Assembly (NCBI GenBank): GCA_028287285.1
Contig: JAQBPY010000142.1
Coordinates: forward strand, 1-58,063
DNA length: 58,063 nucleotides
DNA from: Gemmatimonadota bacterium
GTDB taxonomy: Bacteria > Gemmatimonadota > Gemmatimonadetes > Gemmatimonadales > Gemmatimonadaceae
Direction of reading: 5' to 3'
The notes under the pieces were generated by a model, which was given only the letters and a program-made list of their open reading frames with translations, made no database searches and was not told the DNA's origin. This document shows positions 30,479 through 38,772 of the stretch, piece by piece. The translations under genes were made by a program, and so were the position numbers. Position 1 is the stretch's first letter. Every line of letters begins with the position of its first letter.

Positions 30479-31237
30479 TCAATCCGCCCGCTGCGGCGTT
30501 TGCGGCGCAGCATCCGGGTGCCAACCCAGATACGAGTCGACATGAATCACCGTTGGCCTCGCAGTGGGAGTGGGCTCACGCGATACCTCGATCACCGGCT
30601 CCGCGGACGTCTCCGCGTCGAGCAGGTGATCGAGGACACGTGCGTCGCAGTCTTTCGCGATCGCAACGCGCAGACGTCGAAGGTGAAACCAGAGCGGCAT
30701 GTTCCACGGCATCAGTGCCACGGCGCCCATGGCGAACGCAATGAGTGTGTGATCACCTGCTTCAAGATGCTCCGCTTCGCGGAGCACGATCGACCTGCGC
30801 TGGCCGTCCGGCGCCCGCAACACCCAGCGCGGCATTGCGATGACCGGCCGAAAGAGGCCCACGACCGCCGGCCCGAGTCCATCCGTGACCAGCACGTCGA
30901 CGTCATCTACTCGCGCCATTGTCCAGCGCCTGCGCCGCAGGCGCAAATTTTCGGCGGACAGGAGCAGCACGGCGGCGACGCCTGCGGACGCCAGCACCCA
31001 GAGCGCCTGCAGTGCGCGCGTGACCTGCGGGCTCGAGACGGCCGCGAACGATGGCGGCGCCGCTGGTGCGGCCATGGTCCAGAGGACGGCGCTCGCCGCG
31101 AACGTGGCCGCCAGCGACCCTGCCCAGATCCATCGCCTCGGCAGCAGCCACCGGTTTGCCGCGTGCTCCGCGGTGAGCGCGACGAGGGCGAACACGAGTC
31201 CGACGACCACCGAGTACGACATCCGGAGCAGCATCAT
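30479..31237 (-). CDS. M56 (BlaR1/MecR1-like) membrane protein with degenerate active site
   Basis: A 252-residue membrane protein encoded right after a BlaI-family repressor (ATGA overlap at 31237). Membrane helices: SYSVVVGLVFALVALTAEHA, IWAGSLAATFAASAVLWTMA, ALWVLASAGVAAVLLLSAEN, and IAFAMGAVALMPWNMPLWFH. The M56 zinc-protease region is recognisable (VGLFRPVIAMPRWVL, then VLREAEHLEAGDHTL, and ALMPWNMPLWF), but HExxH reads RExxH. BlaR1 normally senses a ligand and cleaves its repressor. There is no extracellular sensor domain after the protease. It may be a non-catalytic sensor, or act by another mechanism. Confidence 0.8.
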   Translation of the reverse strand: MMLLRMSYSVVVGLVFALVALTAEHAANRWLLPRRWIWAGSLAATFAASAVLWTMAAPAAPPSFAAVSSPQVTRALQALWVLASAGVAAVLLLSAENLRLRRRRWTMARVDDVDVLVTDGLGPAVVGLFRPVIAMPRWVLRAPDGQRRSIVLREAEHLEAGDHTLIAFAMGAVALMPWNMPLWFHLRRLRVAIAKDCDARVLDHLLDAETSAEPVIEVSREPTPTARPTVIHVDSYLGWHPDAAPQTPQRAD

Positions 31238-31611
31238 CGATTCTCCTCGGGAAGGTGAAGGTCCAGCAGGTTTCGCATCCGTCGGATGTGGTCCGTGCTC
31301 ACGCCGCCCTGCGCCACGAGCTGGCTGAGCAAAAGCTCCGGAGATCCGCCGCACAGCTTCGCCAACAACCGCCTGAGTGCGCTCTGGCTCGCTTCATCGC
31401 GTGCGACCAGCGGGAAATACCGGTGAAAGCGCCCTTCCTCTTCCGTCTTTACAAATCCCTTGCTCACGAGCGTGCGCAGCACCGTTTGCACGGTCGTGTA
31501 TGCCAGATCGTCGGCAATCCGCACGCGGGCCTCGGGCACCGTTGCGGATCCGAGCTCCCAGAGCACGGCCATGACATCCAGTTCCCGGTCCGTGAATTGG
31601 GCTTCGACCAT
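31234..31611 (-). CDS. blaI: BlaI/MecI-family transcriptional repressor
   Basis: A 125-residue winged helix: FTDRELDVMAVLWELGSATV, PEARVRIADDLAYTTVQTVL and RTLVSKGFVKTEEEGRFHRY give the DNA-binding domain, followed by FPLVARDEASQSALRRLLAK and ELLLSQLVAQGGVS for the dimerisation helices. Family members repress their own operon and are inactivated by cleavage by the partner membrane protease. Here the partner gene follows directly, and a striking operator array lies upstream. Confidence 0.93.
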   Translation of the reverse strand: MVEAQFTDRELDVMAVLWELGSATVPEARVRIADDLAYTTVQTVLRTLVSKGFVKTEEEGRFHRYFPLVARDEASQSALRRLLAKLCGGSPELLLSQLVAQGGVSTDHIRRMRNLLDLHLPEENR

Positions 31612-31621
31612 TCTCCACTCT

Positions 31622-31678
31622 GTACTAGAACTTACGTACTAGCAAGAGCGTACTAGACTATTAGTACGCCTCAGTACG
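31622..31678 (-). promoter_or_regulatory. BlaI-type operator array, GTAC every 14 bp
   Basis: GTAC cores at 31622, 31636, 31650 and 31664 are exactly 14 bp apart, with a fifth at 31674. Three are GTACTAG in one direction and 31662-31668 is TAGTACG in the other; 31649-31668 is a perfect dyad (CGTACTA, 6 bp, TAGTACG). TACTA/TAGTA-type dyads are typical of BlaI/MecI operators. The array begins 10 bases before the repressor ATG at 31611, consistent with autoregulation. Confidence 0.7.
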
Positions 31679-31752
31679 TCAAAGGTCAAGGACGAGTTTG
31701 TCAGCCTCCGGTAACGACGCGGAGATCACAAATGGAACGCCAGTGCGAATGG

Positions 31753-33039
31753 CTACTGCACAGGGCGCGCGACCACGCCTCCCTTCATGACGAATGTCAC
31801 GTCGCGCACCGAGTGCATGTCGGTGAGCGGATTGCCACGGAGCGCAACCAGATCGGCCCACAGGCCGGGCTTTACCGAGCCAATCTGATTTTCCATGTGG
31901 AGCAGGCGCGCATTGGTGCTGGTCGCTGCCCTGAGGACGGCGAGCGGAGCGATGCCATATTCGGCGAGCAACTCGAGCTCGCGACCTTCCTCGCCGTGCG
32001 TAAAGACGCCGACGTCGCTGCCGCTGCACAATGTCACACCCGCATCCATGGCCGCCTTGAGGCTCGCTTTCTTTTCGGTGACGCGCGCTGGATCCGGGTC
32101 GCCCTTTTTGTAGCCGCGGTAGCGGAGAATCGCGTCGCCCGCGGCAACGGTGGGGCAAAGTGCGACGTTGTTTTCCTTCATCAGCCTGAACACTTCCGGC
32201 GTCCCCGAATCACCATGCTCGATCGTTTCGACGCCGCCGAGGGTCGCGCGCCGCATACCCTCCGGCGTGGAGGCATGCGCAACGACCGCACGCCCCGACG
32301 ACTTCGCGATCTCGACGATCTGCTTGATCTCGTCGAGCGTGAAGGTGGGCCGCGTCTCGCCATTTGGTCCCCACCGGTAGTCGGCGTAGATCTTGATCCA
32401 GTCCGCACCGCGGCCGATCTGGTCGCGCACGACGCGCGCGAGATTCGACCCGTCCGCCTCTTCCGCGCCTTGCGGCACATCCATTTCCGCGGTGAATCCG
32501 TGCGGACCGTAGCTGCCCGTCGCGACGATGGCGCGCGTGACCACGATCATGCGCGGTCCCGGAATGATGCCCTGGGCAATGGCGCGCTTGAGGCCGACGT
32601 CGGCGTAGCCTGCGCCTTCGGTGCCCAGGTCGCGGACGGTAGTGAACCCGTTGCGGAGTGTTTCGCGAGCGTGGTTCGTGGCACGCGCAATACGCATCGC
32701 GAGTGGCTCGTGCAGCACCTGGTCGTCCCACGTGGCTTCGTTGTACGGATGCAGCAGCATGTGCGAGTGCATCTCGATCAGACCCGGCATCAGGGTCATG
32801 CCTGCCAGGTCGATGCGCTTCGCATTCGCCGGCGCCGCAATGCCGCTCGTCGGGCCCGCGCTGGTAATCCGGTCACCCCGCACCAGGACGCTCCATCCCT
32901 CGTGCATCTCCATGCCATCGAAGACGCGCGCCGGCGTGAGCAACGTGACGGTGGTGTCGGCATTTCGGTTCTGTCCGCCTTGCGCGTCCAGTCGCGACGC
33001 GATGGCAAGGAGCAGCAGGGCAGGGAGCAAACGGCGCAT
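31753..33039 (-). CDS. Secreted metal-dependent amidohydrolase (imidazolonepropionase/prolidase type)
   Basis: A 428-residue enzyme with signal peptide (MRRLLPALLLLAIASRLDA). Metal ligands: LMPGLIEMHSHMLLHPYN (HxH), carboxylated-Lys region ADWIKIYADYRW, AVVAHASTPEGM (His), ETIEHGDSGTP (His) and CSGSDVGVFTHG (Asp). Typical of the periplasmic amidohydrolase family that includes Xaa-Pro dipeptidases and related amide hydrolases; the substrate is not determined. ATG at 33039 chosen since the signal peptide starts there. Ends 75 bp from the operator region of the BlaI pair. Confidence 0.88.
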   Translation of the reverse strand: MRRLLPALLLLAIASRLDAQGGQNRNADTTVTLLTPARVFDGMEMHEGWSVLVRGDRITSAGPTSGIAAPANAKRIDLAGMTLMPGLIEMHSHMLLHPYNEATWDDQVLHEPLAMRIARATNHARETLRNGFTTVRDLGTEGAGYADVGLKRAIAQGIIPGPRMIVVTRAIVATGSYGPHGFTAEMDVPQGAEEADGSNLARVVRDQIGRGADWIKIYADYRWGPNGETRPTFTLDEIKQIVEIAKSSGRAVVAHASTPEGMRRATLGGVETIEHGDSGTPEVFRLMKENNVALCPTVAAGDAILRYRGYKKGDPDPARVTEKKASLKAAMDAGVTLCSGSDVGVFTHGEEGRELELLAEYGIAPLAVLRAATSTNARLLHMENQIGSVKPGLWADLVALRGNPLTDMHSVRDVTFVMKGGVVARPVQ

Positions 33040-33161
33040 GCGGGTTGATTCCGTGAGAGGTCTGCGTGAAGATACGTTTGGAACACGCAGAGGCGAGTGG
33101 CCGTAGGGATTGAACGAACGCACTTTGAACTGTCGCAGCTGTCATCCTCGATACCTGTGTT

Positions 33162-33198
33162 GTCATCCCGCACGCGCTGTGCGCGTGTCGGGACATCC
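33162..33198. repeat. Intergenic hairpin repeat, type 2
   Basis: GTCATCCCGCACGCGC, a TGT loop and GCGCGTGTCGGGACATCC form an imperfect hairpin. A similar unit is at 38517-38543 (GTCATCCCGGCGAG, TGTCGGGAGATT). It lies in the 240-bp gap between divergent genes, otherwise without visible genes. Confidence 0.55.
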
Positions 33199-33278
33199 TG
33201 TACCGTTCGTTGCGCCAGACGTGCCGATAATTTCTGGTAGTTTCTCCCTTCATCATCACACACGCCAATAGCCCAAGC

Positions 33279-34091
33279 ATGCGCCGCACATCCGACGAAA
33301 TCGACTACGAGCTGATCGGCGACGACCTGCAAGCCGTGATCGTGACCCTCGACCCCGGCGAAACGGTCATTGCCGAGGCAGGTGCCATGATGTTCATGGA
33401 AAGCGGCATCGAGATGAACACCACGCTCGATCCCAACCGACAGGGCGGCGGCGTGCTCGGCAAACTGTTCGCCGGCGCACGTCGAGTCCTATCGGGCGAC
33501 ACGTTTTTCATTACCACCTTCATGAACGCCGGACGCGATCGCCGGCGCGTGGCGTTCTCGTCGCCATTCCCCGGCAAGATCAAGCCAGTGGACCTCCAGC
33601 AATGGGGCGGTACGATCATCGCGCAGAAGGATTCCTTCCTCTGCGCACCCAAGGGCACCAATGTCGACATTGCCTTCACGCGGAAGATCGGTGCGGGATT
33701 CTTTGGCGGCGAAGGGTTCATCCTCCAGCGCATCTCCGGCGACGGCGTTGCCGTGCTGCACGCCTCGGGCGCCATCTGGGAGACGACGCTCGACGCCGGC
33801 GAGACACTGCGCGTCGATACGGGTTGCATCGTGGCGATGGAGCAGACGGTGAATTACGACATCCAGATGGTGCCTGGCATCAAGACGGCCCTGTTCGGCG
33901 GCGAGGGGCTGTTCTTTGCCACGCTGGCGGGGCCGGGAAAGGTCATGCTGCAGACGATGCCGTTCTCGCGCCTGGCCGATCGCATCATCGCCGCGTCCCC
34001 TCGACATGGCGGACGTCACGAGCAGGAAGGCTCCGCGCTGGGTGTCCTTGGTGGTGCCGTGATGGGCGGCTTGCTGAGCAACAACGACTGA
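33279..34091 (+). CDS. AIM24-family protein
   Basis: A 270-residue beta-rich protein. Family sequence signs: DYELIGDDLQAVIVTLDPGE, TVIAEAGAMMFMESGIEMNT, LFAGARRVLSGDTFFITTFM, KGTNVDIAFTRKIGAGFFGG and ILQRISGDGVAVLHASGAIW. AIM24 (TIGR00266) proteins are widespread, related to a mitochondrial protein, and lack a defined biochemical role in bacteria. No signal peptide; presumably cytoplasmic. ATG at 33279 fits the family start. Confidence 0.88.
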   Translation: MRRTSDEIDYELIGDDLQAVIVTLDPGETVIAEAGAMMFMESGIEMNTTLDPNRQGGGVLGKLFAGARRVLSGDTFFITTFMNAGRDRRRVAFSSPFPGKIKPVDLQQWGGTIIAQKDSFLCAPKGTNVDIAFTRKIGAGFFGGEGFILQRISGDGVAVLHASGAIWETTLDAGETLRVDTGCIVAMEQTVNYDIQMVPGIKTALFGGEGLFFATLAGPGKVMLQTMPFSRLADRIIAASPRHGGRHEQEGSALGVLGGAVMGGLLSNND

Positions 34092-34128
34092 GTGTCGCGA
34101 CTGAGGGCCAGTCAATAGATTCGCAGCG

Positions 34129-35157
34129 GTGACCGCCATCTACACCGAAGGGCTGAGAAAAGTGTATCCACTCGCCGCGCCCAAGCGCGGAGGGCGGCCT
34201 GCCGGTACGCCATTTGGTCCGCCTGGCGCCGCCGCGCCGCCGGTGGCAGTGCCCGGCGGCGTCAGGGAGCTGGTGGCGCTCGAGGGACTCGACCTCCACA
34301 TCCAAGCCGGCGAATTCTTCGGCCTGCTCGGCCCCAATGGCGCCGGAAAGACCACGACCATCGGTATTCTCACCACCCGGGTCCTCGCGAGCGCGGGCCG
34401 AGCGACCGTTGCGGGCGCAGACGTCATCAATGATCCGGTTGCCGTTCGTCGACGCATTGGTGTCGTGCCGCAACGGGCGAATCCGGACCGCGGCCTCAAC
34501 GTCATCGAGAACCTCATCTTTCACTCGGCATACTTTGGCATCGGGCGCGCAGAGGCGACCACGCGCGCCACGGCACTGCTGGAACAGTTCGGCATGGGAG
34601 AAAAGGCGGCCGAGAAAGTCGACGCGCTTTCCGGAGGACAGCAGCAGCGGCTGATGATCGCGCGGGCGCTCATTCACCAGCCCGACGTCCTCTTCCTCGA
34701 TGAGCCCACGGTGGGTCTCGACCCCGCCGCGCGCCTCGCGCTCTGGGACGTGTTGCGTGCGTTGCACCGGCAGGGACGCACCATCGTGATGACAACGCAC
34801 TACATGGAAGAAGCAGATCAACTGTGCGACCGGCTCGCCATCATCGACCGGGGAAAGCTCCTCGCACTCGACACCACGACGGCGCTCAAGGCCAAGGCGC
34901 CTGGCGGCACGCTCATTGACCTGGACCTCGACGGGCCAGCCGCCGCCGCCGCGACGGCTGTTGCCGCGCTGCCGAATGTCAGCAAGGCAGAAGGGATTGG
35001 CGCGACGTTGCGTATTCAGAGCTCGGCTGGCGGCCGAATCATCTCCGCCGCCATTGAGGCGGTCGAAGGTGCGGGGCGCCACGTGAAGAACATCACGTTG
35101 AAGGAGCCAAGCCTTGAAACGTTGTTCATCGAGCTTACCGGGAGAAAGCTCGGATGA
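34129..35157 (+). CDS. ABC-2 transporter ATPase subunit
   Basis: A 342-residue ATPase starting at GTG 34129. An unusual Pro/Gly-rich insert (residues ~18-45) precedes the conserved core. Walker A LLGPNGAGKTTTI (~66), Q-loop VVPQRANPDRGLNV, signature LSGGQQQRLMIARAL, Walker B VLFLDEPTVGLDP and switch His in MTTHYMEEADQL. The C-terminal ~100 residues form the extra domain of DrrA/NodI-type ATPases. Coupled by an ATGA overlap to the permease downstream. Likely drug or polysaccharide efflux. Confidence 0.92.
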   Translation: MTAIYTEGLRKVYPLAAPKRGGRPAGTPFGPPGAAAPPVAVPGGVRELVALEGLDLHIQAGEFFGLLGPNGAGKTTTIGILTTRVLASAGRATVAGADVINDPVAVRRRIGVVPQRANPDRGLNVIENLIFHSAYFGIGRAEATTRATALLEQFGMGEKAAEKVDALSGGQQQRLMIARALIHQPDVLFLDEPTVGLDPAARLALWDVLRALHRQGRTIVMTTHYMEEADQLCDRLAIIDRGKLLALDTTTALKAKAPGGTLIDLDLDGPAAAAATAVAALPNVSKAEGIGATLRIQSSAGGRIISAAIEAVEGAGRHVKNITLKEPSLETLFIELTGRKLG

Positions 35158-35945
35158 GCGAGATTCCATCCGTGCGCGTGACCACGGTATTCGTCGCCCT
35201 GCTGCGCCGGGACATTCGTGTCGCCATGAAGGAGCTGCCATTTTTCCTGCTCCGCACCGTGATGCAGCCGGTGCTGTTCCTCATCGTGTTCGGATTCCTC
35301 ATGCCGAAGATGGGGATGATGCGCGGCGGCTATCAGACCACGCTGCTGCCGGGAATTCTCGCGGTGAGTCTCGCACTTTCGGCAATTCAGTCCGTCGCGC
35401 TGCCCATGGTGCAGGATTTCGGCTGGACGAAAGAGATTGAGGATCGTCTGCTCGCACCTGTGCCCACCTGGATCATTGCCGCCGAAAAGATCGTGTCGGG
35501 TGTCATTCAGGGCGTGATCGCCGCGCTGTTCGTGCTTCCGCTTGCACGCCTCATCATGGGACCCATTCCGAACCTCACCTTCGGCCACCTGGGCGACATC
35601 CTCGTCATCACGCTGCTCGGCGCCACGACCTTTTCCGCCCTCGGCATGTGGTTGGGTACCGGCATTGCGCCGCAGCAGATCGGCTTGATGTTCAGTGCCA
35701 TCATCGCGCCAATGATGTTCTTCGGATGCGCGTATTATCCCTGGCGTGGGCTCGATGCCGTACCGGTGCTCAAGTACATCGTGCTCGTGAATCCGCTGGT
35801 GTACGTGGCGGAAGGAATGCGAGGCGCGCTCACTCCCGAGGTACCGCACATGCCGTTGCCTGCGTCGATAGGAGCGTTGCTCGCGATTTCCGCACTTTTC
35901 TGGGCGGCAGGGTTGCGCAGCTTTCGCAAGCGGGCCGTTGGATGA
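35154..35945 (+). CDS. ABC-2 type permease
   Basis: A 263-residue membrane protein with six predicted helices (LFLIVFGFLMPKMGM, LLPGILAVSLALSAIQSVAL, VSGVIQGVIAALFVLPLARL, ILVITLLGATTFSALGMWLG, IIAPMMFFGCAYYPWRGLDA, IGALLAISALFWAAGLRSF). Pattern and length are typical of DrrB/NodJ-type permeases. It pairs with the ATPase upstream. Its stop overlaps the pdxH start (ATGA at 35942). Confidence 0.92.
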   Translation: MSEIPSVRVTTVFVALLRRDIRVAMKELPFFLLRTVMQPVLFLIVFGFLMPKMGMMRGGYQTTLLPGILAVSLALSAIQSVALPMVQDFGWTKEIEDRLLAPVPTWIIAAEKIVSGVIQGVIAALFVLPLARLIMGPIPNLTFGHLGDILVITLLGATTFSALGMWLGTGIAPQQIGLMFSAIIAPMMFFGCAYYPWRGLDAVPVLKYIVLVNPLVYVAEGMRGALTPEVPHMPLPASIGALLAISALFWAAGLRSFRKRAVG

Positions 35946-36544
35946 GCGGCATTGCCCCGCACGAGGAACCGTTTGCACGGTTTGCAGAGCTGTTGGCCGA
36001 CGCAAAGGCCGTTGATCGCTCCAAGCTTCCGGAGCCCACGGCATTTTCTCTGGGTACCGTTGGCGCAAACGGACAGCCCGCCGTGCGAATTGTCCTGCTC
36101 AAGAGTGTGGACGAGCGCGGCTTCGTGTTCTACACGAACCACGAGAGCCGGAAGGGCAGGGAGCTTCTTGCGCACGCGCAGGCCGCGATGTGCTTTCACT
36201 GGCAACCGATGGAGCGTCAGGTCCGTGTCGAAGGGCTCGCCACCATCGTGAGCGCGGAGGAAGCGGACGCCTACTTCGCGAGCCGGGAACGGGGTAGTCA
36301 AATTGGCGCGTGGGCGTCGCAGCAGAGTGCGGAGATTGCGCAGGAAGGCGATTTCGAGGCACGGCAGTTCGTGATTGAGCGGCGATTCGAGGGCATGCTC
36401 GTGCCGCGCCCACCTCATTGGTCGGGCTTCCGGATCGTACCGCACCGCATCGAATTCTGGCGCGGCATGCCGAGCCGGCTGCATGAGCGCACCGTGTACA
36501 TCCGCGTTGAGAACGGTTGGCGGACGTCGACGCTCTACCCCTGA
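35942..36544 (+). CDS. pdxH: Pyridoxamine 5'-phosphate oxidase
   Basis: A 200-residue FMN enzyme that oxidises pyridoxine or pyridoxamine phosphate to PLP, the cofactor used by SpeA next door and the aminotransferase at 51.6 kb. Motifs: AFSLGTVGANGQPAVRIVLL, FVFYTNHESRKGRELL, AMCFHWQPMERQVRVEGLAT, GSQIGAWASQQSAEI, and the C-terminal VPRPPHWSGFRIVPHRIEFW with GMPSRLHER. The ATG at 35942 is fixed by the overlap with the permease stop. Confidence 0.95.
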   Translation: MSGIAPHEEPFARFAELLADAKAVDRSKLPEPTAFSLGTVGANGQPAVRIVLLKSVDERGFVFYTNHESRKGRELLAHAQAAMCFHWQPMERQVRVEGLATIVSAEEADAYFASRERGSQIGAWASQQSAEIAQEGDFEARQFVIERRFEGMLVPRPPHWSGFRIVPHRIEFWRGMPSRLHERTVYIRVENGWRTSTLYP

Positions 36545-36574
36545 TTGACGTCGCATTCTGCTATCTTTTCCAGC

Positions 36575-38503
36575 ATGGCAACCGAGAATTCCGACTGGAC
36601 TGTCGAAAAGGCGCGCGCGCTCTACAACATCGAGGGCTGGGGTGGTGGTTTCTTCGATATCGACAAGCGCGGCCACGTGGTGGTGCGCCCCGACAAGGAG
36701 CATCCCGAGCGCCAGCTGAGTCTTCATGATCTCGCGAATGATCTGGAAGAGCAGGGTGTCGCCCTTCCGGTGCTCCTGCGCTTTTCCGACATCCTGCGCT
36801 CGCGCATCGAAGCACTGAGCGAGCGATTCGCGAACGCGATTCAGGAGTACGAGTACACGGGCGGCTACACGACGGTGTACCCCATCAAGGTCAATCAGCA
36901 GCGCCACGTGGTCGAGGAGATCGTGCAGTTTGGCGCCAAGCACGGCGTGGGGCTCGAGTGCGGCTCCAAGCCCGAGCTGCAGGCGGTGCTCGGCCTCTCT
37001 GAAAGCACCGAGCATCTCATCGTCTGCAACGGCTACAAGGACGAGGAGTTCATGCGTCTGGCCCTCATGGGGCAGAAGCTTGGCCATCAGGTGTTCATCG
37101 TCATCGAGCAGTTGAGCGAGATCGACGTCCTGCTTGCGGCGGCGGAGGAGCTCGATGTTACGCCAACGGCGGGCATCAGGATCAAGCTGGCGTCCACGGG
37201 TTATGGCCGCTGGAAGGAAAGCGGCGGCGAAAAGTCCAAGTTCGGCCTCAATGCCGCGCAGCTCATGGAGGCAGTGGACAAGCTGCGCGCCGCGGGAAAG
37301 CTCGACATCGTCAAGCTCATCCATTTCCACCTTGGCTCGCAGATCACGGACATCCGCTACATCAAGGCGGGGCTCCAGGAGGTCGCGCGCTTCTATGCGG
37401 AATTGCGCGCCCTGGGTGTGGACGTCACGCACGTGGACGTGGGCGGAGGGCTTGGCGTTGACTACGACGGCAGCAACTCCACATCTAACGCGAGCGTTAA
37501 CTACTCGCTCCAGGAGTACGCTAACGACGTCATTTACACGCTCGCCGAAAGCTGCCGGGATCTCGACCTGCCCATGCCGCATGTCATCAGCGAGTCGGGG
37601 CGTGCGCTCACGGCACACCATGCGTTGCTGCTGCTCAAGGTCATCGACGTCGAATCCGTCGTGGAGGTGCCGGTTCCAACGCTCAACGACGACGATCACG
37701 CCATCCTGCACGAGATGGCGGAGGACAACGTCGCGATCGCGAAGTCCAAGGTATCGCGCCGCAAGGTGAACGAGATCTTCCACGACGTGACGTTCGACAA
37801 GGAGCGTGCGCAGCAGCTCTTCGCGAGCGGCGTGTTGCAGCTGCGTGGCAGGGCCGTGGCGGAGCAGATGTACCTGGCCACGATCAATGCCATCGCGCGC
37901 ATCGTGCAGAAGGACCGCGAGAACTATCCGGAAATCCTCACCGATCTCGAGGCCGTGCTCGTGGATCGATATTTCTGCAATTTCTCGCTGTTCCAGTCAC
38001 TGCCCGACAGCTGGGCCATTGATCAGCTGTTTCCCATTCTGCCCATCCATCGCCTGGACGAAGAGCCCACGCGCCGAGGTACGCTGCAGGACGTCAGCTG
38101 TGATTCGGACGGCAAGATCGACCGGTTCATCGGCGGCAAGGAGGGCAAGCCGTCGCTCGAGCTGCATGAGTGGCGTGACGGTGAGAGTTATATCCTTGGC
38201 GTGTTCCTGACTGGTGCGTATCAGGAAATCCTGGGCGACCTGCACAATCTCTTTGGCGACACGAATGCGGTGCACATCCGTCTGTCCGAGAAAGGGTATG
38301 AAATTACCGATCTCGTGCATGGCGATACGGTGACCGAGGTACTGAACTACGTGCAGTTCCGCGCGTCGGACCTGTTGCAGACGTTCCGCCGGAAGGTGAC
38401 GCAGGTGAAGCACCTGAGCCGGGCGGATGCGAATGCGTTCATTGCGGATTACGTCGCCGGCCTCGAAGGCTATACCTATCTCGAGGGAGAGGCGGCGCAG
38501 TAG
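36575..38503 (+). CDS. speA: Biosynthetic arginine decarboxylase
   Basis: A 642-residue PLP enzyme converting arginine to agmatine, the first step of an alternative polyamine pathway. N-terminal WTVEKARALYNIEGWGGGFF, PLP lysine in TVYPIKVNQQRHVVEEI (~104), HFHLGSQITDI, the DVGGGLGVDYDGS phosphate-binding loop, ISESGRALTAHHA, and C-terminal DVSCDSDGKIDRFIGG with the cysteine of the second active-site half. Length matches the family. The ATG at 36575 is preferred; an upstream in-frame ATG at 36545 is less likely. Confidence 0.96.
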   Translation: MATENSDWTVEKARALYNIEGWGGGFFDIDKRGHVVVRPDKEHPERQLSLHDLANDLEEQGVALPVLLRFSDILRSRIEALSERFANAIQEYEYTGGYTTVYPIKVNQQRHVVEEIVQFGAKHGVGLECGSKPELQAVLGLSESTEHLIVCNGYKDEEFMRLALMGQKLGHQVFIVIEQLSEIDVLLAAAEELDVTPTAGIRIKLASTGYGRWKESGGEKSKFGLNAAQLMEAVDKLRAAGKLDIVKLIHFHLGSQITDIRYIKAGLQEVARFYAELRALGVDVTHVDVGGGLGVDYDGSNSTSNASVNYSLQEYANDVIYTLAESCRDLDLPMPHVISESGRALTAHHALLLLKVIDVESVVEVPVPTLNDDDHAILHEMAEDNVAIAKSKVSRRKVNEIFHDVTFDKERAQQLFASGVLQLRGRAVAEQMYLATINAIARIVQKDRENYPEILTDLEAVLVDRYFCNFSLFQSLPDSWAIDQLFPILPIHRLDEEPTRRGTLQDVSCDSDGKIDRFIGGKEGKPSLELHEWRDGESYILGVFLTGAYQEILGDLHNLFGDTNAVHIRLSEKGYEITDLVHGDTVTEVLNYVQFRASDLLQTFRRKVTQVKHLSRADANAFIADYVAGLEGYTYLEGEAAQ

Positions 38504-38516
38504 GTCTTGGTCGGTT

Positions 38517-38543
38517 GTCATCCCGGCGAGTGTCGGGAGATTC
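38517..38543. repeat. Intergenic hairpin repeat, type 2 (second copy)
   Basis: GTCATCCCGGCGAG and TGTCGGGAGATT follow the speA stop by 13 bases; related to the copy at 33162-33198 (shared GTCATCCCG and TGTCGGGA). Possibly part of a terminator or a REP-like element. Confidence 0.5.
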
Positions 38544-38573
38544 TACCCTCGTCCCTATATCCTACTGGCCACC

Positions 38574-38732
38574 ATGATGTGTACCGCAAATCGCTGCGCC
38601 CAGTTCTTCGTGCGGAACGATGCCCGGTGGGGTGTTGTCGTCAACAAAAAGGATGGGCTTGCGTACGTGAACGACTTCAACTGCGGCCTGTGGGCGGTGC
38701 GTATCGAGCCGAAGCCAAAGCAAATCCCGTAA
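38574..38732 (+). pseudogene. Remnant of a repeat-propeller protein, 52 aa
   Basis: A short frame from ATG 38574 ends with LAYVNDFNCGLWAVRIEPKP before its stop. That ending resembles the C-terminus of LVIVD-type propeller proteins (pattern Y-V-N-D-F-N-x-G-L-W-x-V-R). The upstream residues (CAQFFVRNDARWGVVVNKKD) look less regular. It is probably the tail of a decayed gene, between speA and sod. Confidence 0.4.
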
Positions 38733-38772
38733 GGGGCGCTCGCCTGTCGAGCGAGCGCCAGCGCGCGACCCG

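Noticed and set aside
31622-31678. CRISPR-like array because of regular 14-bp spacing
   Set aside because: The period is far too short and the unit is a palindromic operator upstream of a BlaI gene.
31732-33048. Plus-strand 438-codon frame opposite the amidohydrolase
   Set aside because: The minus strand has a signal peptide and metal motifs; the plus-strand product is His/Arg-rich noise.
35735-37783. Minus-strand 682-codon frame opposite pdxH and speA
   Set aside because: Both plus-strand genes carry full catalytic motifs, so this long frame is a shadow.
38508-38772. A second protein-coding gene in another frame after speA
   Set aside because: The other frame (rich in Arg and Cys) covers the repeat and shows no family features.
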